NCBI RefSeq assembly: GCF_004354985.1
Contig: NZ_SMSK01000002.1
Coordinates: forward strand, 343,243 to 407,242
Direction: 5' to 3'
DNA from: Segetibacter sp. 3557_3
GTDB lineage: Bacteria; Bacteroidota; Bacteroidia; Chitinophagales; Chitinophagaceae
Length of the DNA: 64,000 nucleotides
This document shows, in pieces, positions 36,801 through 43,893 of this stretch. Position numbers and translations under genes: made by a program. The notes under the pieces were generated by a model that saw only the letters and a list, made by a program, of their open reading frames with translations, did not search any database and was not told where the DNA came from. Position 1 is the stretch's first letter. Each line of letters begins with the position of its first letter.

Positions 36801-37125
36801 GTGCAACACAGCCAATAGAATAAGCTGTTTGATTATCAAAAAGTGGAGCATAAGTGACACCGGCATTAGTGGTTTTCCAAACGCCGCCACTTGCCGTGGC
36901 AACGTAATACTCCGAGGGTCGTTGCGGATTAATCGCCAGGTCGACAATGCGACCCGATGTAAGTGCCGGGCCGATGCTTCGGAATTTTAAACCCGAAAAA
37001 GTAGCCGACTGCATAGGTGAACCTACAACGAGGCTGTCAGCAGCTTTGCGTACCTTTTTTTGAGCAATAACAGGTGTGCAAAAAATTATAAAGAGTGAAA
37101 ATACAGGCAGGAAAATTCGGGTCAT
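33823..37125 (-). CDS. Secreted VPS10/sortilin-like Asp-box beta-propeller protein
   Basis: This 1100-residue protein has a signal peptide (MTRIFLPVFSLFIIFCTPVIAQ) and about eleven Asp-box (BNR) turns spread over residues 60-700, such as GGVWKTTNAGVT, GIYKSEDAGKSW, GIYKTTDGGKSW, FFASTDRGASW, LFRTNDRGNTW and LIHTSKDGGATW. The order and spacing fit the ten-bladed VPS10/sortilin-type propeller found in many Bacteroidota exoproteins often labelled glycosyl hydrolase. The C-terminal 350 residues form a beta-rich and then helical domain. There is no sialidase arginine triad that I can identify, so enzymatic activity is unproven. The preceding TTG is not used; ATG is at 37125. Confidence 0.85.
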   Translation of the reverse strand: MTRIFLPVFSLFIIFCTPVIAQKKVRKAADSLVVGSPMQSATFSGLKFRSIGPALTSGRIVDLAINPQRPSEYYVATASGGVWKTTNAGVTYAPLFDNQTAYSIGCVALDPANPNIVWVGSGENNNQRVVGYGDGIYKSEDAGKSWKNMGLTKSEHIGQIAIDPTNTDVVYVAAYGPLWNSGGERGIYKTTDGGKSWKAVLTVSEHTGFNEVLIDPRNPKTIYAAAHQRQRKVFTYVGGGPESALYKSDDAGATWTRIMKGIPTGVDLGRIGMAMSPVNPDYLYAIVEAADGKGGFFASTDRGASWEKRSNYSTSGNYYQEIFCDPVDINKVYAMNVYLQVSRDGGKTFQPLGEKSKHVDNHVIWVNPKNTQHMLVGCDGGLYETYDEGKNWNFKANIPVTQFYKVSLDNSLPFYYVYGGTQDNFSLGGPSRTISANGIVNSDWFITNGGDGFESQADYKDSNTVYAESQYGGLVRFDRRTGESIDIKPVEPAGEQPYRWNWDAPLLISQHDHKRLYFASNRLFRTNDRGNTWKVISPDMSRGIDRNKLSIMGKVWSVDAVAKNASTDIYGQVTTIAESPIDENILFIGTDDGLIHTSKDGGATWTKIDNIPGVPANTYVNLIIASAHNKEEAYVAFNHHRYGDFKPYLFKTTDGGKSWTAIQSNLPQRGTVYCMAEDPTNKNLLFAGTEFGVFFSIDAGAEWIQLKGGLPPVAIKDMEIHKREGDLVLATFGRGYYVLDDYSPLRSLNKQDLDKPAFIAPVKNALMYIESMPLGIRGKGFQGESYWNTPNPKPGAVITYYLKQDLKTLRERRQEAEQQKIRIGDPPFYPSIDSLRKEDIEAAPYLLFTIRDAAGEVVRRLNAPAKKGVNRLNWDFRTGTKSAVSFTPFDETNVFSSPDQGIMVSPGTYTVSMSKFEDGKFSDLVPAQSFKVDALNMVNMTDGENSVLSTFAKKVEELYRVVEGTNAYSVELSNKIKYIKEAVLQTPGLPTSTLTDINALELRLLESGKLLVGDPTLAKREFEAPTSISNRIQNIMNGIISTTITPTATFKTSYDDAARQFAPVLEQVKFVATEINKLEKVLEQNGAPYTPGRLPDWKKQ

Positions 37126-37567
37126 AGACAATGGAATTAGGTGGCGGAAATTAACAACAAATCAGCACGAAAACGGTATTTTCTGAAGTGCGGTAATAAT
37201 CGGGTGTATCCTCTGGAAGAATTTAAGGGTGTCGGCTTTTGTTATACATCCGACCCCGCGTTAGCCGCCCGGCAAACCCTGTGGGGACGCGTGTCACGCA
37301 ATCCTACCATAGTTTTACAGAAGCTGAATGAAGCATACAAGGTAATTTTAGCAGGAGTAAGCAGTACAGTAAACAGGTTAGGTTAACGTACCTTTAACGA
37401 TAACAAACTTGTTCACAATGCCGCATTGTCTCATATTTTGCCGTTTATTTGAACTTTCCTTAGCAATTTTCTACAGGTTGCGGACATTTACACATTTTTT
37501 GTGAAAATTGTCCGGAACTTTTTCTGCTTTTGGTTGCTTACGCATATCTTTGCGCTCCGAAAAAAAT
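37126..37567. other. 442-bp divergent region before the alpha operon
   Basis: The region separates the VPS10-like gene from infA. Apart from the infA promoter at 37545-37552 I see only an A/T-rich stretch with no supported gene; an 81-codon frame beginning GTG at 37141 has no homology or promoter. Confidence 0.5.
37545..37552 (+). promoter_or_regulatory. -7 element TATCTTTG of the alpha operon
   Basis: Perfect TAnnTTTG, 16 bases before the infA ATG. It marks a promoter at the head of infA-rpmJ-rpsM-rpsK-rpsD-rpoA-rplQ. Confidence 0.8.
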
Positions 37568-37786
37568 ATGTCTAAACAAGCCCTGATCAAACAAGATGGT
37601 TCCATTATAGAAGCATTATCCAATGCGATGTTTCGTGTCAAGCTCGAAAACGGTCACGAAATTATTGCTACTATATCCGGAAAAATGCGAATGAACTACA
37701 TACGAATATTGCCGGGCGATAAGGTTGGTGTTGAGATGAGCCCTTACGATCTAAGCAGGGGAAGAATTATTTTCCGGTATAAATAA
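37568..37786 (+). CDS. infA: Translation initiation factor IF-1
   Basis: This 72-residue OB-fold protein binds the ribosomal A site during initiation. The sequence is textbook IF-1: [64 protein letters not shown] longer frame starting at 37508 lies upstream of the promoter and is rejected. It is the first gene of the alpha operon here. In many Bacteroidota infA follows secY and map; those genes are not next to it in this window. Confidence 0.98.
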   Translation: MSKQALIKQDGSIIEALSNAMFRVKLENGHEIIATISGKMRMNYIRILPGDKVGVEMSPYDLSRGRIIFRYK

Positions 37787-37887
37787 GAGTTTTGTTCCAT
37801 TGCGGGTTCAACAGCCTGCGGGATTATATTAGTGAATTACCAGGAATATGCAGCAGCGTTTTCCGATAACATAGAAAACTAATCGTC

Positions 37888-38004
37888 ATGAAAGTAAGAG
37901 CATCCATTAAGAAACGAAGCGCCGACTGTAAGATCGTAAGAAGGAAAGGTGTACTATTCGTTGTAAACAAAAAGAATCCCCGGTTTAAACAACGCCAGGG
38001 TTAA
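37888..38004 (+). CDS. rpmJ: 50S ribosomal protein L36
   Basis: This 38-residue protein starts ATG at 37888 and ends TAA at 38002-38004. It begins [20 protein letters not shown] and ends [12 protein letters not shown]. Only one cysteine (Cys14) is present, so it is the zinc-free (C-minus) form of L36. It sits 101 bases after infA and 64 bases before rpsM. Confidence 0.97.
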   Translation: MKVRASIKKRSADCKIVRRKGVLFVVNKKNPRFKQRQG

Positions 38005-38068
38005 TTCATCAGCAAGAGTTGGAGCCGGTTGCAACCGGTATCGCAAATTATAAAACCGAAATTTTAAT

Positions 38069-38449
38069 ATGGCACGTATTGCCGGTATAGATTTACCAAA
38101 GAACAAAAGGGGCGAAATAGGACTTACCTATATATTCGGAATTGGCCTCTCTACTGCCCAGTACATTCTTGATAAAGCGGGTATTGACAGGAGCAAAAAA
38201 GTGAACCAGTGGGACGACGAGGAGCAAACTTCAATTCGTAATATCATCAACAATGAGATTAAGGTAGAAGGTGCTTTAAGAAGTGAAGTGCAGATGAGCA
38301 TCAAGCGTTTGTTGGATATTGCCTGTTATCGTGGTTTACGTCATCGTAAAGGTTTGCCATTACGCGGTCAACGTACACGTACAAATAGCCGTACAAGGAA
38401 GGGTAAGCGTAAGACAGTTGCCGGTAAAAAGAAGGCTCCCAAGAAATAA
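38069..38449 (+). CDS. rpsM: 30S ribosomal protein S13
   Basis: This 126-residue head protein contacts the 16S rRNA and bridges to the large subunit. It begins [26 protein letters not shown], has the [28 protein letters not shown] signature and a Lys-rich tail. Length is standard. A strong 43-base hairpin lies in the 145-base gap before rpsK. Confidence 0.98.
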   Translation: MARIAGIDLPKNKRGEIGLTYIFGIGLSTAQYILDKAGIDRSKKVNQWDDEEQTSIRNIINNEIKVEGALRSEVQMSIKRLLDIACYRGLRHRKGLPLRGQRTRTNSRTRKGKRKTVAGKKKAPKK

Positions 38450-38462
38450 AGATTGCAGATCC

Positions 38463-38505
38463 CAGGTGCCAGTTTTCAAACCAATGGTTTGGAACCTGGT
38501 GCCTG
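38463..38505 (+). other. Long intercistronic hairpin between rpsM and rpsK
   Basis: Bases 38463-38482 (CAGGTGCCAGTTTTCAAACC) can pair with 38486-38505 (GGTTTGGAACCTGGTGCCTG) over 20 positions with one mismatch and three G-U pairs, leaving a three-base loop. No T-run follows, so it is not a classic terminator. It may be an RNase processing or stability element, a binding site for autoregulation, or a small inserted inverted repeat. Confidence 0.75.
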
Positions 38506-38594
38506 TGATTTGTCGTTTATACAAGGCCGCCGGATCTGCTGCTTAGCAACAGGGAGGGGCCCATACATTAAGAAGACTACCTCAAGTAAATTTT

Positions 38595-39005
38595 ATGGCG
38601 AAAGCACAACAAAAACAAGACAGCGCAAAAGCAGCTGCCAAGAAAAGGATTGTAAAGGTTGACGCATATGGTGACGCCCATATAAGTGCAACTTTCAACA
38701 ACATCATCATTAGCCTGACAAACAAAAACGGCCAGGTGATCAGCTGGGGAAGCGCCGGTAAAATGGGTTTCCGTGGTTCTAAGAAAAATACGCCTTACGC
38801 AGCTCAGCTTGCTGCCCAGGACGCAGCGAAAGTTGCGATTGATGCAGGTTTAAAGCGTGTAGACGTTTATGTGAAGGGACCTGGAAGCGGAAGAGAAGGT
38901 GCTATTCGCGCACTTGCAAACAGTGGTATCGAAATCACCATGATCAAAGACGTAACTCCTCTGCCTCACAACGGCTGTCGTCCTCCTAAAAAGAGAAGGG
39001 TATAG
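38595..39005 (+). CDS. rpsK: 30S ribosomal protein S11
   Basis: This 136-residue protein of the 30S platform has the family core [49 protein letters not shown] and the C-terminal [43 protein letters not shown]. The N-terminal 18 residues are Lys/Gln/Ala-rich, a common extension in this phylum. Confidence 0.98.
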   Translation: MAKAQQKQDSAKAAAKKRIVKVDAYGDAHISATFNNIIISLTNKNGQVISWGSAGKMGFRGSKKNTPYAAQLAAQDAAKVAIDAGLKRVDVYVKGPGSGREGAIRALANSGIEITMIKDVTPLPHNGCRPPKKRRV

Positions 39006-39009
39006 TTAA

Positions 39010-39080
39010 TTTTGGATTAGCGGATTTCGGATTGGCGGATTGAGCTGCCTTTTGAATTTCACATTTTGAATTTTGAATTA
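39010..39080. repeat. Word-repeat insertion between rpsK and rpsD
   Basis: The spacer opens with ggattagcggatttcgg and continues with ggattggcggattgagc, then attttgaattttgaat. These degenerate words are related to the sequence at 683-718, to 40838-40915 and, in style, to the 167-bp array. It splits a ribosomal protein operon that is normally compact. Confidence 0.6.
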
Positions 39081-39157
39081 TAAAGCTGGTGCAGCTCGAA
39101 TTTTAAGATTTTTAATGATCTGCACCGGGAACAAAAAAATCTAAAACATAAGTTATT

Positions 39158-39763
39158 ATGGCAAGGTATACTGGTCCAAAGACCAAAATTTCCAGGATTT
39201 TCGGTGAGCCAATCTTAGGTAATGGCAAGTGGTTGTCAAAAAACAGCAACCCTCCGGGTATTCACGGTGCACAACGTAAGCGTAAAACGTTGGGTGAATA
39301 TGCACTTCAGTTAAAAGAAAAGCAAAAGGCAAAATACACTTATGGCCTGCTCGAAAAGCAGTTTCGTAATACGTTCGTGGAAGCTTCACGCCGTAAAGGT
39401 GTTACAGGTGATAACCTGATCAAATTACTTGAAGCCCGTTTAGACAATACCGTATTTCGTCTTGGTATTGCTCCAAGCCGTCCTGCTGCACGTCAGCTGG
39501 TTTCGCACAAACATATCACAGTTAACGGTGAAGTCGTAAACGTTCCATCTTTCCAGCTAAAGCCGGGAGACAGCATTGGTTTGAAAGAGAAGACTTCAAC
39601 AAACACTGCGCTTACTGCTAACCTTAGGGGTAAAGGCAAAAACTTTAGCTGGCTCGATTGGAATGAAACGGAAATGAAAGGTACTTTCATCGCTTATCCG
39701 GAAAGGGAGAGTGTTCCTGAGAACATCAAGGAGCAACTGATCATTGAGTTGTACAACAAATAA
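39158..39763 (+). CDS. rpsD: 30S ribosomal protein S4
   Basis: This 201-residue protein nucleates assembly of the 30S body. It begins [21 protein letters not shown] and contains the S4 RNA-binding domain ([47 protein letters not shown]). The N-terminal segment lacks the four zinc cysteines of some S4 proteins, as usual in Bacteroidota. Length is standard. Confidence 0.98.
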   Translation: MARYTGPKTKISRIFGEPILGNGKWLSKNSNPPGIHGAQRKRKTLGEYALQLKEKQKAKYTYGLLEKQFRNTFVEASRRKGVTGDNLIKLLEARLDNTVFRLGIAPSRPAARQLVSHKHITVNGEVVNVPSFQLKPGDSIGLKEKTSTNTALTANLRGKGKNFSWLDWNETEMKGTFIAYPERESVPENIKEQLIIELYNK

Positions 39764-39835
39764 TCCGGTTTTCGGTGGGGGCCTGCCTTAATCACTGTGG
39801 TATTTCATATTAAACATTAAATCGTCTATAATAAG

Positions 39836-40837
39836 ATGGCTATTTTAAATTTCCAGAAGCCCGATAAGATCGTTCTGCAAAAAGCAAATGATTTTGAGGC
39901 ACAGTTTGAATTTCGTCCATTGGAGCCAGGCTTCGGTCTGACCATTGGAAATGCCCTGAGAAGGGTATTATTGAGTTCGCTGGAGGGCTATGCAATCGTG
40001 GGAATAAAGGTTGAAGGCGCAGAACATGAGTTTGCTACGATCAAAGGAATTACTGAGGATATCACGGAGATTATTTTGAACCTTAAGCAAGTTCGTTTCA
40101 AAAAGAAAGTTGAGCATGAAGTTCCATCTGAAAAGCTTACACTTAGCATAAAGGGTAAAACTGAATTCACAGCGGGTATGATAGCGGATGCCACTTCATC
40201 TTTTGAAGTGATGAACCCGGAGTTGTTGATTTGTACTATGGACAGCAGCGCTAAGCTTGATATCGAAATGACCATTTCGAAAGGTCGTGGCTATGTGCCT
40301 GCAGAAGATAACCGGATTAAGGACACTGTATTTGGATATGTTCCAATCGACAGTATCCATACCCCGATAAAAAATGTAAAATATACCATCGAAAACACCC
40401 GTGTCGAGCAAAGAACTGACTTCGAAAAGCTCATCATGGAAGTGAATACGGATGGTACAATTCATCCGGAAGACGCGGTTAAGCAGGCATCACGCATTCT
40501 TATCCAGCACCTGATGATCATCACCGACGAGAACATTACTTTCGACAACAAAGAAGAAAAGAAAGAAGACCTCGTTGACGAACAAACACTTCAACTACGT
40601 AAGATCCTTAAAACACCACTTGAAGACCTGGATCTTTCGGTACGTGCATTCAACTGCCTCAAAGCAGCAAAGATCAATAGTTTAAGTGAGTTGGTGCAAT
40701 ATGAGCAGGAAGACTTGATGAAGTTCAGGAACTTTGGCCAGAAATCACTCAGCGAAATTGAGCAGGTGTTGAACGAAAGAGGTCTTGGCTTTGGAATGGA
40801 TTTGAGCAAACTCGGGTTAGATAAAGAAGATTATTAA
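39836..40837 (+). CDS. rpoA: RNA polymerase alpha subunit
   Basis: This 333-residue subunit has the assembly domain (FEFRPLEPGFGLTIGNALRRVLLSSLEGYAI, then GRGYVPAEDN) and a C-terminal domain (LEDLDLSVRAFNCLKAAKINSLSELVQYEQEDLMKFRNFGQKSLSEIEQVL) that contacts upstream DNA and activators. Its place between rpsD and rplQ is conserved. Confidence 0.98.
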   Translation: MAILNFQKPDKIVLQKANDFEAQFEFRPLEPGFGLTIGNALRRVLLSSLEGYAIVGIKVEGAEHEFATIKGITEDITEIILNLKQVRFKKKVEHEVPSEKLTLSIKGKTEFTAGMIADATSSFEVMNPELLICTMDSSAKLDIEMTISKGRGYVPAEDNRIKDTVFGYVPIDSIHTPIKNVKYTIENTRVEQRTDFEKLIMEVNTDGTIHPEDAVKQASRILIQHLMIITDENITFDNKEEKKEDLVDEQTLQLRKILKTPLEDLDLSVRAFNCLKAAKINSLSELVQYEQEDLMKFRNFGQKSLSEIEQVLNERGLGFGMDLSKLGLDKEDY

Positions 40838-40915
40838 AGTTAAAAGTCAAAAGTAAGAAGTCGCAATTGGTGTTAGCTCACCTTTTAGTTTTGAATTTTC
40901 TGCTTTTGAATTAAT
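40838..40915. repeat. Word-repeat insertion between rpoA and rplQ
   Basis: The spacer begins aagttaaaagtcaaaagtaagaagtc and later has tagttttgaattttctgcttttgaatt-type words. It is of the same low-complexity style as the rpsK-rpsD spacer, though the shared words are short. Confidence 0.5.
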
Positions 40916-40965
40916 CATGTACGCTGCAAATCCTGACACGGTGCAGCGGAAAAAATTCAAACGTC

Positions 40966-41547
40966 ATGCGTCACGGAGACAAAATTAACAACCTCAGCAG
41001 AACAGCAAGCCATCGCCGCGCCTTGTTGTCGAACCTTGCTGCACAGCTTATTCAGCACAAACGTATTACTACTACGTTGGCTAAAGCAAAAGCGCTTCGC
41101 ACCTATGTTGAGCCACTGATTACAAAGGCAAAAGACAATACTACTCACCAACGAAGGGTAGTGTTTAGCTATCTCCAGGATAAAGAAGCCATCAAAGAAC
41201 TATTTGATGTAGTTCGCCTGAAAACCGAGGCTCGTCCCGGGGGTTATACAAGGATCATCAAACTTGGTGTTCGTCATGGTGACAACGCTGAAGTTGCAAT
41301 GATTGAGCTGGTAGACTACAACGAGATCTACGGTAAAGGCATTGGTGAGCAGAAAGAAACAGGTAAAAGAACACGTCGTGCCGGTAGGGGTAAAAGAACA
41401 ACCGCTCCCGCTGATGCTACTGCTCCGGCAACTGCAGAAGATGCTACGCCTACAGCTACAACTGAAACTGAAGCTGAACAGCCTGCAACTGATGCTGCTG
41501 AGTCTACTGCAACAAGCAACGAATCAGGAGAGCAAGCACCTAAATAA
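40966..41547 (+). CDS. rplQ: 50S ribosomal protein L17 with C-terminal extension
   Basis: The first 115 residues are standard L17 ([45 protein letters not shown], then [28 protein letters not shown]). After that comes a basic stretch ([13 protein letters not shown]) and a 55-residue Ala/Thr/Glu-rich disordered tail, giving 193 residues against about 120-130 in most bacteria. Such tails are known in Bacteroidota L17. It is the last gene of the operon, followed by a strong terminator. Confidence 0.97.
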   Translation: MRHGDKINNLSRTASHRRALLSNLAAQLIQHKRITTTLAKAKALRTYVEPLITKAKDNTTHQRRVVFSYLQDKEAIKELFDVVRLKTEARPGGYTRIIKLGVRHGDNAEVAMIELVDYNEIYGKGIGEQKETGKRTRRAGRGKRTTAPADATAPATAEDATPTATTETEAEQPATDAAESTATSNESGEQAPK

Positions 41548-41562
41548 ATGTTTAAACTCAAT

Positions 41563-41601
41563 AATAAAAAAAGCAAGGTCATTGATGATCTTGCTTTTTT
41601 T
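41563..41601. terminator. Bidirectional-looking terminator after rplQ
   Basis: AAGCAAGGTCA (41571-41581) pairs with TGATCTTGCTT (41586-41596) around a TTGA loop; eight A precede and seven T follow, so it could work in both directions. Confidence 0.9.
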
Positions 41602-41640
41602 ATGTTTAAAAGTTTAGGATTTTATATCTGGCAGTAATGA

Positions 41641-41648
41641 TACTTTTG
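41641..41648 (+). promoter_or_regulatory. -7 element TACTTTTG before carA
   Basis: Perfect TAnnTTTG, placed 108 bases before the carA ATG and just after the alpha-operon terminator. It leaves a leader of about 100 bases. Confidence 0.65.
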
Positions 41649-41756
41649 CGCGTTTGTTTGCGGTATTAACTAAGTCCGTGTGAAAATGGACCCTGCTACT
41701 GTTGACTTACACAAAGCGAAAACATTGGCTAACGTTCAAAAACTTCATACTTTATA

Positions 41757-42848
41757 ATGAATCATCAACCGAATGCTATTCTATTGCTCGAAGACGGCAC
41801 TTTGTTCCATGGTAAAGCTTTTGGCAAAATTGGGACAACTACTGGCGAAATCTGTTTCAATACCGGCATGACCGGTTACCAGGAAGTATTTACCGACCCA
41901 AGTTACTACGGTCAGATCGTGATCATGAATAATGTTCATGTTGGAAATTATGGTGTAAATGACAATGATATCGAAAGTAGTTCGGTAAAAATTTGTGGCT
42001 TGATTGGCCGGAACCTTGAAGAACTCTACAGTCGTAAACAGGCGAACGGTTCTTTAGACAACTACCTAAAGTCGAATGGAATTGTATCAATAGAAGATAT
42101 TGATACCCGTGCCCTGGTTTCACATATTCGTACTAAAGGGGCGATGAACTGCATCATTTCGTCGGAGATTACCGATGAAGCAGAATTACGCCAACGGTTG
42201 GAGGCTACCCCGCATATGGGGGGCCTGGAGTTAGCCTCGAAAGTAAGTACACAAGAAACGTATGAACAAGGCGATCCCGCTGCAGCCATTAAGATTGCTG
42301 TTGTCGATTATGGTGTAAAACAAAATATTCTTACCTGCATGACGAGTAGGGGAGCGCATATAAAAGTGTTTCCTTCCACAGCTACGCTCTCGGACATGAA
42401 GGAGTTTAATCCTAGTGGATATTTTATTTCCAATGGCCCGGGTGATCCTGCCGCAATGGGTTACGCTGTGGATACATTGAAAGAAATCTTGAACGAAGAC
42501 AAGCCTGTATTTGGTATCTGCCTGGGGCAGCAGTTGCTGGCGCTGGCAAACGGTATTCCAACCTTTAAAATGCAGAACGGCCATCGCGGTTTAAACCACC
42601 CTGTTAAAAACCTGCTTACCGGCAAATGTGAGATCACTACGCAAAATCACGGTTTTGGTGTTGACCCTGAAGCAGTGAGAAACAATCCCAATATCGAGAT
42701 CACTCACGTGAACTTAAATGACGATAGTATTGAAGGCATCCGCGTAAAAGGCACAAAAGCTTTCAGTGTGCAATACCATCCGGAAAGCACACCTGGCCCT
42801 CACGACAGCCGGTACCTTTTCGATGAATTTATTGGTATGATGTCTTAA
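41757..42848 (+). CDS. carA: Carbamoyl-phosphate synthase small subunit
   Basis: This 363-residue glutaminase subunit supplies ammonia for carbamoyl phosphate in arginine and pyrimidine synthesis. The N-terminal domain has LEDGTLFHGKAFGKIGTTTGEICFNTGMTGYQEVFTDPSYYGQI; the class I amidotransferase domain has SNGPGDPAAMG, FGICLGQQLLALA with nucleophile Cys255, and the His-Glu pair in FSVQYHPESTPGPHDS. The large subunit carB is not adjacent, so the heterodimer is encoded at two loci. A terminator follows. Confidence 0.97.
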   Translation: MNHQPNAILLLEDGTLFHGKAFGKIGTTTGEICFNTGMTGYQEVFTDPSYYGQIVIMNNVHVGNYGVNDNDIESSSVKICGLIGRNLEELYSRKQANGSLDNYLKSNGIVSIEDIDTRALVSHIRTKGAMNCIISSEITDEAELRQRLEATPHMGGLELASKVSTQETYEQGDPAAAIKIAVVDYGVKQNILTCMTSRGAHIKVFPSTATLSDMKEFNPSGYFISNGPGDPAAMGYAVDTLKEILNEDKPVFGICLGQQLLALANGIPTFKMQNGHRGLNHPVKNLLTGKCEITTQNHGFGVDPEAVRNNPNIEITHVNLNDDSIEGIRVKGTKAFSVQYHPESTPGPHDSRYLFDEFIGMMS

Positions 42849-42870
42849 GCGCTTTAAACATAATTGTAGA

Positions 42871-42902
42871 AGGCTGTTCCTGTATGGGAGCAGCTTTTTT
42901 AT
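42871..42902 (+). terminator. Terminator after carA
   Basis: AGGCTGTTCC (42871-42880) pairs with the segment GGAGCAGCTT (42887-42896) with G-U pairs, followed by a T-run. Confidence 0.8.
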
Positions 42903-43023
42903 GTCAGCTATTTGGGCAAGCCCCTGGTACCACCACTTTCAATAGCTTATGAGATTAAGACCCAAACCGGTTTAATTAAGAATTTTTTGGGACCCAGCTG
43001 CAGTATTTCAATTGTAAATCGTT

Positions 43024-43089
43024 GCCCGCCCGGCTGCGCCTGTCGCACGGGCGTCGCACTCCCGTCCGAACGGCTTCAGTCGGGCGGGC
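43024..43089. repeat. GC-rich inverted-repeat element
   Basis: GCCCGCCCG at 43024-43032 and CGGGCGGGC at 43081-43089 form perfect 9-bp arms around a 48-base GC-rich centre that contains a further ACGGG/CCCGT pairing. The element is clearly richer in G+C than its surroundings and has a strong secondary structure. It may be a REP-like or transposon-derived element. Confidence 0.65.
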
Positions 43090-43182
43090 TTGTACTGCAT
43101 CTCGTGGCTAGGCAATCAGCTGAACAGGCGCCCTAAGAAAGCGACACCTGATCAAGACTTTGATTTGTGCATTTTGATATTG

Positions 43183-43190
43183 TACATTCG
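43183..43190 (+). promoter_or_regulatory. -7-like element TACATTCG before aroQ
   Basis: TACATTCG differs from TAnnTTTG at one base (TTCG) and lies 22 bases before the aroQ ATG. Confidence 0.45.
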
Positions 43191-43211
43191 TAGCAATCAA
43201 ATGATACCGTT

Positions 43212-43670
43212 ATGAATATTTCCATTATTAACGGCCCAAATCTTAACCTGCTTGGGAAACGCGAACCCGACATCTACGGAAATGAAAGTTTCTCTGACTT
43301 TTTGAATGAATTGAGAACACGTTTTCCTACGGTTACCTTCAACTACTTTCAGAGTAATGTAGAGGGCGAACTAATTAATGAGATCCAGCATGTAGGCTTT
43401 ACTTATGATGGTATCATCATCAACCCCGGGGGATATACTCATACGTCAGTAGCAATCGGTGACGCAATTGCTGCGATCAAATCACCGGTTATAGAGGTGC
43501 ACATCAGTAACATATTCGCCCGGGAAGACTTTCGAAAGATTTCGCATGTCAGTGCGAAGTGTATCGGCACAATTTCAGGGCTGGGGCTTAAAGGTTATGA
43601 ATTGGCTATAAAATACCTGATGGAACACCGGTCGTCAAATGTGATCAGTGAGTTTTTGCATAAGCTTTGA
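43212..43670 (+). CDS. aroQ: 3-Dehydroquinate dehydratase, type II
   Basis: This 152-residue enzyme catalyses the third step of the shikimate pathway. All type II motifs are present: NGPNLNLLGKREPDIYG with the catalytic Tyr of the lid region, SNVEGELINEIQ, INPGGYTHTSVAIGDAI and EVHISNIFAREDFR with the His-Ile-Ser substrate site. Length is standard. It is rightward and ends just before a stretch of word repeats. Confidence 0.96.
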   Translation: MNISIINGPNLNLLGKREPDIYGNESFSDFLNELRTRFPTVTFNYFQSNVEGELINEIQHVGFTYDGIIINPGGYTHTSVAIGDAIAAIKSPVIEVHISNIFAREDFRKISHVSAKCIGTISGLGLKGYELAIKYLMEHRSSNVISEFLHKL

Positions 43671-43791
43671 GTGGGTATTGGGTATTAAGGTATTGGGTAT
43701 TGGTTGATAAGTTGACTGGTTGATAGGTTGATCGGTTGACTGGTTGATAAGTTGATCGGTTGACTGGTTGATGAGTTGACTGGTTGATACG
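43671..43791. repeat. Word-repeat block (ggttgataagttgac type)
   Basis: After the aroQ stop there is a run of gggtattgggtattaagg followed by about ten near-copies of ggttga-words (ggttgataagttgac, ggttgatcggttgac, ggttgatgagttgac). Its reverse complement matches the tcaactgatcaac runs in each 167-bp unit at 11-678. It lies on the 3' side of the defence-like operon. Confidence 0.85.
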
Positions 43792-43893
43792 TTCAAAGGG
43801 TACAGTGTAAAGTAGGGGGCAGATAGTAAGTTGACTGTAGTGTTCCGTCAGTGAACGCAGCTGCGTAACATGATTAGGAAAAGTTAAGTACGC

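Noticed and set aside
37141-37386. 81-codon frame upstream of infA
   Set aside because: GTG start, no family features, in a divergent promoter region.
42912-43136. 74-codon frame across the GC-rich inverted repeat
   Set aside because: It follows the inverted repeat and has no protein-like character.
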